Below the pieces are notes generated by a model. It worked only from the letters and a program-made list of their open reading frames with translations, was not told the DNA's origin and ran no database searches. The position numbers were made by a program, and so were the translations under genes. From the NCBI RefSeq assembly GCF_947242115.1, contig NC_074713.1, forward strand, positions 13,235,001 through 13,299,000: DNA of 64,000 bases, read 5' to 3'. Within the stretch, counting starts at the first letter, position 1. Every line of letters starts with the position of its first letter. This DNA is from Biomphalaria glabrata (Eukaryota > Mollusca > Gastropoda > Planorbidae). This document shows, piece by piece, positions 35,201 through 44,300 of this stretch.

Positions 35201-37795
35201 TGTTGATATACATTTAAAAGCTAAATAATATTTATAGAGATATACAAATAAATTCACAGTGACAATGTAACACAAGACAAAATAACCAAAAGTGGGATGA
35301 AAAAATCAGTGAAATACAAAGGCAAACAAAAAGGTCAAAATAATTAACTAAAAAATGTATAACTTTAACTTTTGAACTAATTACTCTAGAGAGGGTAATT
35401 AGTAAGTTACTATATAGATAAGGAGTAGGGTCAGCAGGGTTACCAGGAGTAGATTCAGTAGATGACTAGATCTAGATTTTCTAGATCTATCAATTCTATA
35501 ATTATAATGATGATCTAGTTGCAATCTAGACTAGATCCTAGTTGAGTACAGTTACAGTAGAAGTAGAGACAGTACACCGAGTAGTCAGTAGATCAGGTGA
35601 CTAGTACTAGTTACTAGAATCTAGATACTAACTAGAGTAACTGACGCCAATCAAACAAGTTAAGCTCAGTCGCAGACATTTTTTATTTTTGAATTTGTGT
35701 ATCTCCATAAGGATGAGACCTCTACTAGGAAAAAAATGATTGTACCTATGAATTCCTCATCCATTTGTCTTAAAAAGTAGATTTTTGTATTATTGTATTA
35801 CTATTCAAGTTAAAATTATATTTGATGTTAAAGTGGGTCAGGTCGATGCTTTCAAGAGCTTAAAAGTTTCGAACATCTTTTTACTGCTACCTTCAACTAC
35901 TTCAAGTAAGTTCAAGAACATCTTACAGACTTGCCTAACAAAAAAAGTCCAAATGCGTAACGCTGATAGATTATAGTCAAAATGCGTATTTTGGCACCAG
36001 AATGCGTAACACTTACGCGTCCACTATTTTGTCATATATATATATATATTATATTATAATATTAGATCTAGATGTCATGATTAGATCTACAATCTAAATC
36101 TAGATCAATATGACAATAGAGATGATATCTAGACTAGATCTGGATCTATGTCTATATAATGAATATAATCTACTCTAGATCTGGGCTCAAGAGTGTTACC
36201 AATGCCGTGGATCTGCTACAAACGTAGGTCTACTCCAAACTTTCGTAGGCCTACCTTCATCCTTGATCTATTCTAACCTAAGACTAAGAATCTAGTCTAG
36301 ATCTAGACTAGATGGTAGCAGATGTTATCGATCTAGATCTAGTCAATCTAAATCATACTACAACTAAATTGGATCTTGTAATGTAGAGAATCATGACATA
36401 ACGTAATGACTAGCTAGACTCTAGCTAGATCTATTCCTGTATAAGTATACTATAAGTGTATAACAAGTTTTCTAGATTCTAGATCTAGAATCCAGATATC
36501 TAGATTAGATATCTACAATGTCACTCAATGTGTTTTGAATAGCACTTTGATTTTTTTTTTTCTATACAAATGAATACGGGAATCAGGGATTCAACATAAT
36601 TAAATTCTACTAATGAACTTACAAAAAAAAAAGTCACGTTGGTGTATCAGCTAACTGACAGTACCAACCCGCCACTCCCTCACTCTCGTGTTCTTCATTT
36701 CTAGACTAATTCTAATTGCTTTTAAGAAACAATCAACATATAGATCTGGACACAATGTGTTCCCCCACCTTTTCTGCCCCCAGCCCAACAGGACGCTTAG
36801 CGTGACCTCTGTGACCGCTCGTAAGCTAATCAAGAGAGGGAGAAAAAAAAAGATACGAAATGCGTAACGCGACGGGTTAGATGCGTATTTGCGTAATAAC
36901 TGTCATTTTTGGGAGATTTTGCGTAACGAATACGCATTTTGCATAACGGTAGGCAGGTCTGATCTTAAGACAAGTTAAGACAACTTAAGAAAAACTCGAA
37001 CAGCTGAGAAGTATGGTGATTTAAAAGTGTTATAATCTTAAATTAAAATTTTGTGAAAAGTATGGTGTTTAAAAAGTGTTATAAATAATCTTAAAATTTT
37101 GTTATTTATATCATTTTCTTTTTACATTACAATTACGTCATGTCAAGATAGATACTGAGACAGGTCAAGTCTTAAGTCTTAGTCATTTTCTCAAGCCCAA
37201 GCTCCATGACCATTATTGGTATTATGAGATTATGTCCATATCGTCCAACTCTGCTTAGAAACCGACAATACACATTATAAGTGTAAGGCTAAACAGTAAG
37301 GCACTGCTGTAAGGTGCTAAGCCCAGTAACGCATTACCGACATATTACCGTACCGGTTCTTATTTTTATTATTTAGCTGAATGTCTTGAAAAGGCCCTAC
37401 CCTCAGCCTGCACTCTACTCTACTAGTAACTAAATACTACTAGTAACTAATCTACACAGTCACACTCACAGTCTCACACAGACACTGTCAGTGAGACAGT
37501 CACACACACAGTCACAGTCATGACAGTGCCACTCAGAAGTCAAAGAGTTGAAAGAGTCAAACTCAATCAGACTACAGACTCAGACTCAGAGTCACTCAGT
37601 CTCAGTCAGTACAGTAGAGTTGAGTATAACTAAACTACATCTAGTAGATCTAGATGTAAATGTAGAGTAATCTAGAATAGAGTCTAGAAAGACTATTACT
37701 TACGCAACATAAATTTCTTGTCCGTCATATCTTACTTCTTGAATTTGGTGTTCAATAGCAGATTCAACGCTAATATTGACAGAGGGAGCAGCCAT
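26282..37795 (-). CDS. MED17: Mediator complex subunit 17 (14 exons, 605 aa)
   Basis: Exons in transcript order: 37704-37795, 34830-35009, 34111-34246, 33057-33234, 32422-32586, 31704-31834, 31524-31598, 30284-30483, 29753-29809, 29432-29566, 28913-29027, 27457-27596, 26697-26829, 26282-26362. All are GT-AG and total 606 codons; human MED17 has about 650 residues. Recognised blocks: '[18 protein letters not shown]' (30-47), '[16 protein letters not shown]' (about 76-91), '[13 protein letters not shown]' (about 97-109), '[20 protein letters not shown]' (about 275-294), '[19 protein letters not shown]' (295-313), '[20 protein letters not shown]' (about 416-435), '[15 protein letters not shown]' and '[14 protein letters not shown]'. 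MED17 is a core subunit of the Mediator head module, linking activators to RNA polymerase II in the nucleus. Residues 48-72 are acidic and poorly conserved. The start ATGGCTGCTCC at 37795 is the only in-frame choice. Introns contain tandem repeats, a LINE remnant and a TIR element. Confidence 0.96.
26912..27296. repeat. Tandem repeat, about 8 copies of a 46-47 bp unit (MED17 intron 12)
   Basis: Unit of the form GCTGACACTTAAATTACATA, then a TATTAG block, then GGTTAAGAAATCAACA. Copies differ by point changes and small indels; one copy has an internal duplicated TATTAGTC. It lies between exons 26697-26829 and 27457-27596. Confidence 0.9.
27730..28125 (-). mobile_element. Decayed LINE fragment (MED17 intron 11)
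   Basis: Minus-strand translation shows '[14 protein letters not shown]' near 28070-28025 and '[16 protein letters not shown]' near 27890-27850, corresponding to the LINE blocks 'VDHFTYLGSTI' and 'SETWVTYRHH'. The remainder is too degraded to follow. It shares the gene's strand, in the intron between exons 27457-27596 and 28913-29027. Confidence 0.5.
32772..32950. repeat. Tandem repeat, 4 copies of a 44-bp unit (MED17 intron 4)
   Basis: GGCTTGAAGACAAGA recurs at 32772, 32816, 32860 and 32904, each followed by CTTATTATTAT and GATTCAT words. Period exactly 44. Confidence 0.93.
35440..35640. repeat. CTAG/AGATCT quasi-repeat (MED17 intron 1)
   Basis: Cryptically simple sequence of TAGATCTAG, CTAGTTACTAG and AGTACAGT words, of the same type as 5280-5930. 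Confidence 0.65.
35645..37380 (+). repeat. Copy 1 of a long direct repeat, split by an inserted element
   Basis: The left half 35645-35880 matches 39335-39560: both have AACAAGTTAAGCTCAGTCGC, GAATTTGTGTATCTCC, AATTCCTCATCCATTT and GTTAAAGTGGGTCAGGT. The right half 36995-37370 matches 39600-39865: both have GAGAAGTATGGTG, TTTAAAAGTGTTATAATCTT, and CTAAGCCCAGTAACGCATTA. The two halves are separated by the TIR element at 35926-36961, absent from copy 2. Both copies are in the same orientation and they flank MED17 exon 1. Confidence 0.8.
35926..36961. mobile_element. Unclassified TIR element rich in GCGTAAC words
   Basis: Left end CAGACTTGCCTAAC at 35926; right end read inward CAGACCTGCCTACCG from 36961. 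Flanked by ATCTTA on both sides (35920-35925 and 36962-36967), a 6-bp target duplication. The ends carry many ATGCGTAAC / GCGTATT words in both orientations (for example AATGCGTAACGCTGA near 35950 and CGAAATGCGTAACGCG near 36855); the middle is CTAGATCT-rich with a TA run. No transposase is visible. Copy 2 of the surrounding repeat (39335-39875) lacks it, giving an approximate empty site. Confidence 0.7.
37400..37690. repeat. Simple-word tract (CACAGTCA / CTAGTA)
   Basis: Dense CACAGTC, ACACAGAC, GTCAGTGAGACAGTCA and CTAGTAGATCTAG words directly upstream, in plus coordinates, of MED17 exon 1. It is intronic for MED17 and has no fixed period. Confidence 0.6.
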
Positions 37796-38119
37796 TTTGC
37801 CTGCTTAATTAATGTCTATTAATACGGCGGGACTTTCTGTTTTCTTTTTCATTGACTAGATTTACGATACGATCACTATGTAGATATATAGCTGTAGAAA
37901 AAAAATATTATTATTTTGTAAGTGAAAGTTAATATTTTTTTTATATTGACGCGTAATGCGGAAATTGCCTAAGAAAGTATATAATGTAAATTAATACATA
38001 AACCATATAGTATATAGATCTATACTAATCTATAAACATATATAATAGGTCACAGCTGGGACTGCGCAGACACGCGTAATACTACATTCCTCAATAATCT
38101 TCGGACTCGAAGACTAGCC

Positions 38120-38148
<29 letters not shown>

Positions 38149-38150
<2 letters not shown>

Positions 38151-38326
38151 GTGCTTTTTTGTAAAAAAAAAAAATAAGTGCCGGTACTCAGTGATAGATT
38201 GCCTTTTAACTACTAATAAATTAATAATAAACGTCAAAATACAAGAAAAGTAATACTTTTAGCCCCACATTAAAAAAAAGGTGCCGGTACGCCGTATTGG
38301 TGTGTACCGTCACAAAAAAAGCACTG
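38149..38326. mobile_element. Short hAT-like MITE
   Basis: Ends match as an inverted repeat: CAGTGCTTTTTTGTAAAAA on the left and, read inward, CAGTGCTTTTTTTGTGACGG on the right. Internal GTGCCGGTAC words lie on both sides. Length 178 bp. The flanks (TATATATA on the left, TGTGTTAT on the right) do not give a clean target duplication, so the superfamily call rests on the CAGTGCTTTTT ends. Confidence 0.6.
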
Positions 38327-39334
38327 TGTGTTATGTGTGTATATATCTATATAATATATGAGTGGGGGGGGGGGGAGAGAAAGCTCACAGTGTTTCAAAA
38401 GCTTGGTATTTCAATTCAGATTTAGGTATTTATTCAAACCCGCTAATTGAAGAGTGTAATATGCATGTAGCCAAGCACGATAATTAGAACGATGTGATAA
38501 GAATTTTGATAAGAACTATAAAAGGAAGGTTGTGCTAATATGTTTATATTGTGTCATTGTTTGTTGTAAATTTTATTTTGTGATAATGTACTTAAAAAGA
38601 TGTGACCATAATAAAATGATAGTCTTCTATGTCTACTTAAATTATATCAACAAAGGTTTCTGCTTGTTGTGTATGATAAGTCGTTACCTACAGTAAATTC
38701 TTTATTGGCTTAGGAAAACGGAACAGCTGTTTTATGAAAATCTTCTTGAATAATTAAATTAAAAAAAAAAAACAAAGCTGTCCATTTTCAAAAGATAAAA
38801 TGTGCCAGCTAAACTAAAACTCTGCAAGGTCTAAAATATAGTATTAGACTTTCAATATATTTTCTTGTAGTATTGTCGATCTAAACGGGACAGATTGCGA
38901 CAGACACAAAGCCAAAGCGTTTTTCCCCTTTCGAGGACTGCTAAAAATAGATTAGATCAATCGCCAATAAGTTTTTATTTCAAGTTTTATCTTGGGATTT
39001 TTTAGAAATCATTGTAGGGTTTCTGGGGAATTGTATCTATATATATAAAACTATTCCTAACTCTCTAGGTCTAGGTCTACATCTATACTAACTATAGATC
39101 TAGTCAATCTAGTCTAGACTCTAATACTTGTAATACTCTGTAGATCTAGTTTATGGACTAGAATTGACTAAATCTAGACTAGTGACAATCTAGTCTATAT
39201 CTACATTTCTATTTATACTAGAGATCTAGATTTAGATCTAATCCAGAAGGTTATTTATTTAAATTAATTTATTAATAATTACTTACTAGACTACAGCCTA
39301 CTACAGGTCACTACAGTACAGTTACAGTAACTTA
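38327..39334. other. Gene-free stretch left of repeat copy 2
   Basis: A poly-G run near 38363-38373 and a CTAGATCT-rich tract at 39040-39290 are the only structures seen. There is no coding evidence. Confidence 0.45.
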
Positions 39335-39875
39335 CGTTTATCGAACAAGTTAAGCTCAGTCGCCGACATTTTTTATGTTTGAATTTGTGTATCTCCGTAA
39401 AAATTAGAGCTAGAAAAAAACTGATTGTATCTATTAATTCCTCATCCATTTTTCTTAAAAAGTAGACATGTTTTATTCTATTACTACTCATAGTTAAACT
39501 TATATTTGATGTTAAAGTGGGTCAGGTTGATGCTTTCAAAAGCTTAAATTATCGAACATCGTTTTACCGATATCTTATCTTATCGAACATATTAAGAAAC
39601 TATCGAACACATGAGAAGTATGGTGCTTTAAAAGTGTTATAATCTTAAAATTTTGTGAAAAGTATGGTGTTTCAAAAGTGATAAACTATATTTTTTTTTA
39701 TTTATATCATTTTCTTTTTACGCCATGTCAAGACAGACAGATTTTAGTCATTTTCACATGCTCCACATCGAAGGAATTTATCACTGATCAGCTATGCTTA
39801 GAAACTGATTGTGCTAAGCCCAGTAACGCATTACCAACACATTACTGTACCAGTACTTATTTAGATCTTTAACTA
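39335..39875 (+). repeat. Copy 2 of the long direct repeat
   Basis: Uninterrupted relative of 35645-37380. TATCGAACA occurs several times (near 39343, 39544, 39571, 39600). The 36 bases before the repeat include CAGTAACTTACGTT, which recurs inverted near 41800-41816. Confidence 0.75.
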
Positions 39876-41393
39876 TTTTGAGATATAAGGCCATTAATAA
39901 ATCCAGATATTATTTATTTGGGGGAGAGCCTAATAAACTTTGGTAGCCAATAGATAATCCCGCCCTCCCCAAGTCATTGCAGGACACAACAGTTTACTTG
40001 GTTGACCTAAAAACAAAACATGTATACGGTACGCGGCCCTACGTAACTAGCCGCCGATCTAGCACGCTCAGTGTATGTAACAGCCCAAAAGTCAGTGCTA
40101 GATATTTTTCTATCGGGGCGTGGGAGAGGGGGGGGGCTGAAAAGCTATGGTAGCTTGTGAGCTGTGTTACCTATAGATGTAGATAGATCCGCCCTCCCTA
40201 AACCACCTGGTTGACCAAAAAAAAACAACGTATTTTAGAGCATGCTTAGTATTTGTCACACACACACAAACAACATATCTATATATATACTACGTATCTA
40301 TCATGCCTAGTGTTTGTGACCTAATTAGTGGCTTGACCATAGGTCCTCGACTGATGGCTCCTCCCCCTTTCCCCTCAACATTGTTCTTACTACAACTTGA
40401 ACAATGTTTTGGGACTGTGTTGATGGCCTGGTTTACACCTGTGTGTTACGCTATCACTGACCATTTTTTGTTGTTGTTGTGTGTTAGTCTGGTGGCTGCG
40501 TTTAGATTGAGTCTTGAAATTTACGTTGTTACTTTGCACAGAAAAAGTGTGAATGTTGGAGAGTGGAATTGTGTAAGAAGAACGAGTAAGGGGGTGTAGG
40601 CAGAATAAGAGAATGGTTAAATGTATTTAAATTGTTATTATTTTGTGTATTTGTGATGTTTCAAAGGAGTGTCTTTATAGTGCATTATGAGCTTTATCAT
40701 ATTTTATGGCAAAAAAAATAATATAATATAATATAATTAATATAATAAATATAATTAAAAAAATATATATATATATAATTTTATAGACCCGGCGTCACAC
40801 GTCTAGATCGTCACATTCTAATGGTCGATCAATTATTGATGATCTCTGGATACAGTGTCTTGAATGTTTTTCTCCCCCCCCCCCCCCCCTTTTTTTTTTA
40901 CCTGCCCAAGACATTTTTATTTCAAAATACCATATATACCATTCTATACCTCCCCTTTTGCCCTTTCGTTTTATTAATATCTCTTCACATCAAGCACATG
41001 CGCTAAGTATTGGTTTATCTGAAAAAAAAAAACACAACTGAATACATTCCACTCCATTTGTCTTTTGGCACAGCCGGTAGTGCTATTAGCATCAAGCTAT
41101 TAATATATGTGTCATAAAATCAAGCTTTTAAAATGGGTACAATTAGTGCATATCGATGTAAATCTATTTACTTAAAAAAATATAGCACATTTACGGTAAA
41201 CCACAAATAGCTGATACAAATTGTAACATATGAGTAATTTATATTCTGTACTTTGCATTACATTATTTTAAAAAATAACAATTAAAAAATATATAATTTA
41301 AATATTTTGTCTTCTTTGGGTTATATCCCTTTGATGTTTATTTTTAACATTAAAATGGTGCTCGAAGCTGAGATTGCTTATATTAAAACAGCT
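39876..41393. other. Gene-free stretch with a degenerate duplication
   Basis: The block CCGCCCTCCC...GGTTGACC with a nearby CAAAACA tail appears near 39961-40020 and again near 40190-40230, suggesting an old duplication of about 230 bp. A C16/T9 tract is at 40875-40898. The 98-codon open frame at 40303-40599 has no recognisable product. Confidence 0.45.
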
Positions 41394-41818
41394 ACTATCG
41401 AACACCCCCTTTTTAAACCTCAATTTTCATGTTAAGTTAGAAAAGGACACTTTAAACAAAATAGTTGCAAATATTTCTCAGCCTAATTAGAAGTGTATTA
41501 TATAAGGTTTTGTTGAGCTGAAGCATCATTGGCATTAAAAAATACCCTTAACCCGAGACTCACTTCACTCTTCCCAAGAGGTCAAAAAAAGTGAAATTTT
41601 TATACCAATATAACCAATGCACTTTGAATATAAGTAAAAAAATTATCCTCGGGTGAAAATGATACTAAATATAACTTAACTATAAAGAAATGGACGATGC
41701 ACAATAGGAATGGACTAGTTTCGTCATAATCATCGAAATAAAGGAGAATTTGAAAAAATACAATGGGGTGTTCGATAAGTACCTTAAAACGAAGGTGTTC
41801 GATAGATGTAAGTTACTC
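41394..41818. repeat. Inverted TATCGAACACC words, possible element end
   Basis: CTATCGAACACCCCC at about 41395 faces GGGGTGTTCGATAAG at 41765 and AAGGTGTTCGATAG at 41793. The outer bases GATGTAAGTTACT, reverse-complemented, resemble CAGTAACTTACGTTTATCG near 39325, so the interval 39325-41818 may be one element with inverted ends. No gene is found inside. Confidence 0.4.
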
Positions 41819-42124
41819 CAGATCTAGTTCTAGTGACTAGTGTCTAGTCTACATTATAAAATCTGTAGAATCTTATTGATTCTAGTTTATCAAATTTAAT
41901 TATAATTAATATATATTTATTTGGTAATAATAATTATAATATTATTTATATTATTAATATAATATTTAATATATTATGTATATTGTAATAAATAGATCTA
42001 TCACTACCATAGTATCATCTGATTATAATATACTTATATAGATCTAATATAGATCTAGATCTAAATCTAAATAATAATAAATATTAATATTATTATATAA
42101 TAATATTATTATGCTTACATTTAG
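41815..42124. repeat. AGATCTAGATCT / AATAATAT quasi-repeat
   Basis: Very AT-rich simple-word DNA with AGATCTAGATCTAAATC near 42050, the same composition class as 5280-5930. Confidence 0.65.
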
Positions 42125-42305
42125 ATCTACATCAGGGGTGGGCAACATTTTTGTATCGAGGGCCGCATTAAAAAAAAGTTTGGTAATGGCGGGCCGCATA
42201 TATATATCTTAGAAAGATAAGCTAGCTGTGTATAATGTCTTTTAATTCATATATACACTGTATTACGATTTTTTAAAAATTGCTGTTTTCTTTTAATATC
42301 ACAAT

Positions 42306-42385
42306 ATCCCCACAAATATACACTTATGTATGTACTTAATGTGCAATGTATGTACTTAATGTGCAATGTATGTACTTAATGTGCA
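42306..42385. repeat. 21-bp tandem repeat, about 3 copies
   Basis: TATGTATGTACTTAATGTGCA recurs three times with almost no divergence, inside the hAT element. Confidence 0.9.
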
Positions 42386-42544
42386 GTATTTTACTTCTTA
42401 CACTTGTGCGTAATGTTTCTTAACTGTGAAACTATCTTACTAGTTGCTACCCCTGTGTGTGACTGCTGTCAAATTACAGTCAGTCAACATTGACCAGTGA
42501 TTATACTTGTTTAGTTTCCACAAAAATGCTTGCTCACTGAATGA

Positions 42545-42785
42545 GACAATTTATGTTCCGGAAGTTAAATGTCGGGACGAGCGAAGCCTGCCCTTGTGGA
42601 GCATCACCAGAGAATGCTGACCATGTTCTTTAATGGTGCATACTAAATCAGGGGACCCGAACAAGACTCTCCAAAGACTATTCGGAGAACTGCCTGATCT
42701 GGAAACCACTACGCGGTTCATCCCAGATATAGGATTACTGATCTGAACCCTTCAACATGTAAAATGAGAAAGAAGAAGAAGAACT
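42545..42785 (+). mobile_element. LINE 3' fragment inserted in the hAT element
   Basis: Plus-strand translation gives 'MFRKLNVGTSEACPCGASPENADHVL', a stop, then 'WC'. This is the post-RT 'C-x-C-G...T-x-E-H-x-L-x-x-C' finger found near the end of RNase H-bearing LINEs. The fragment ends in a GAA-rich tail (AAAGAAGAAGAAGAAC), as expected of a 5'-truncated insertion. Confidence 0.7.
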
Positions 42786-43696
42786 GATGAACCTGTACCC
42801 AAATAGTATGAACAACAGCAAAGTTTTTTAAAGTGTGGAAATACAGCTTCTGGCACCCATAAAACTCCTGTGGTAGTGATGACTGGAACTTCTCTTTGTT
42901 TTGAGTTATGTCCTCTGGAGCTGATTCGGCTTCTCTTAATAAGTGTTGTACTTTTAATCATTTTTCACTAAAGATAGATTCACCTTTCAGCAAAGGAAAA
43001 TGACAAAAACTTTTTTTTTTGCTTGCCTGTAGAAATGGGAAAGCCTTGTTTGAAAAGATTTAACATGCATTTACATTTCATATGTAAACAACCAATTGCA
43101 ATAGTAATTATAAAAAACATGAAATTTTGTCTTCCACTCTTCATTAGAAGTATTGGTAACAAAGTCACAGTCATTGTCCTTCAAGTAACATAACAATGTC
43201 ATCCTTGAGATTTTATATTCTTCTCCTTTGCCTTGCCCATGCTAAGCTAGCGGATACATTGGATTATTTATTCATAAATCAGAACTACCCTGATTAACTC
43301 CCCTAGCTCTAGTAAGTTGCATTAGTATGTATCATGTGCACTTATGTGTATAAATTATATGCCGTTTTGTGCAAACTTTCCTGTTTCAAGTTTATGGTTC
43401 TCAGTCAAAGATCGAGCTCCATCAGTTGTTACGTTTGCCATCTTGTTCCTAGCCTACCTAACACTCAGACATTGTGTCTTGACGTAAAGCCAAAAAACAT
43501 AATCCTCGTTAACTTAAACCTTTTTATAATGAGACAGTTTCAATAATTTATATAGATATTTTTTTAAATATTTGCCATTTTATACCTATATACTGTGGGC
43601 ACATCTAATTTCTGTAGGTGTCGGCGGGCCACATAAAACACCTCGGTGGGCCGTATGTGGCCCGTGGGCCGTAATTTGCCCACCCCTGATCTACAT

Positions 43697-44160
43697 CATT
43701 AAATTAAACACTTACTAGTACTACTTACTCTTACTCTTAGAAGACGTCTTAGACTGACTTAGTCGTCTTAGTCTGACTTAGTCTTAGATAAAACTTATAA
43801 TTTAATAGAAAGACTTAGTCTTAGTCGTCTTAGTCGACTTAGACTTAGACTAGCTAGACTTTGAGTAAGTTTGAGTCGACTTTGACTAATGATACTTATG
43901 TCAACTTTTGATACTGACTAAAGTTAAGCCTTAGACTTAGACTTTAGACTAACTTTTTTAAAAAAATTTTTACTAGAATACTAGTACTAGATTACTAGTT
44001 ACTAGATCTATAATTTGTAATAATAATTAATAATGACATATAATCTATATTTAGAGAGATTATATATAATATATATATATATATTATAGTAAATTATACT
44101 ATATATATATGTAGATCTAGATCTACCTTCACTATTCATTCCTAGCTCATATATTATGAA
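43697..44160. repeat. Simple-word tract (GACTTAGTC, CTAGTACTAG, TATA)
   Basis: The words GACTTAGTC, GTCTTAGTCTGAC and ACTTAGACTTAGAC dominate 43740-43960, then CTAGTACTAGATTACTAG and TA runs to about 44130. No fixed period. Confidence 0.6.
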
Positions 44161-44177
44161 TATATAATATATTCACA

Positions 44178-44300
44178 CTTGTCATAGTCATAGGTCTCAC
44201 CAGCCACATGAGAAGGCACAAAACCCCAGTCCAAAGCTGTCAGTTCATCCCCCTGGATGACAAAAGTGGTCATTACCAAACCACGATGGTCGAACTATAA
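44178..44300 (+). mobile_element. LINE zinc-finger tail fragment
   Basis: Translation from about 44190 gives 'VIGLTSHMRRHKTPVQSC', matching the 'SRIGLxSHMRRH' finger that ends the LINE ORFs elsewhere in this window (near 23600 and 59060). A short orphan fragment. Confidence 0.6.

Larger units (their letters stand above)
42133..43688. mobile_element. hAT-type DNA transposon with perfect 8-bp target duplication
   Basis: Left end CAGGGGTGGGCAACAT; right end, read inward, CAGGGGTGGGCAAATTACGG. Exact 8-bp repeats ATCTACAT flank it (42125-42132 and 43689-43696). CAGGGGTGGGCAA termini are a hallmark of a widespread hAT group. Sub-terminal GGGCCGCAT and CGGGCCACAT words are also inverted. The interior holds only short minus-strand open frames (42752-42961, 42980-43174), which may be remnants of a transposase but cannot be identified, plus a LINE 3' fragment and a small tandem repeat. 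Confidence 0.9.

Noticed and set aside
40303-40599. 98-codon open frame as a membrane protein
   Set aside because: Hydrophobic stretch in a repeat-rich region with no recognisable motif, no splice partners and no support from neighbours.
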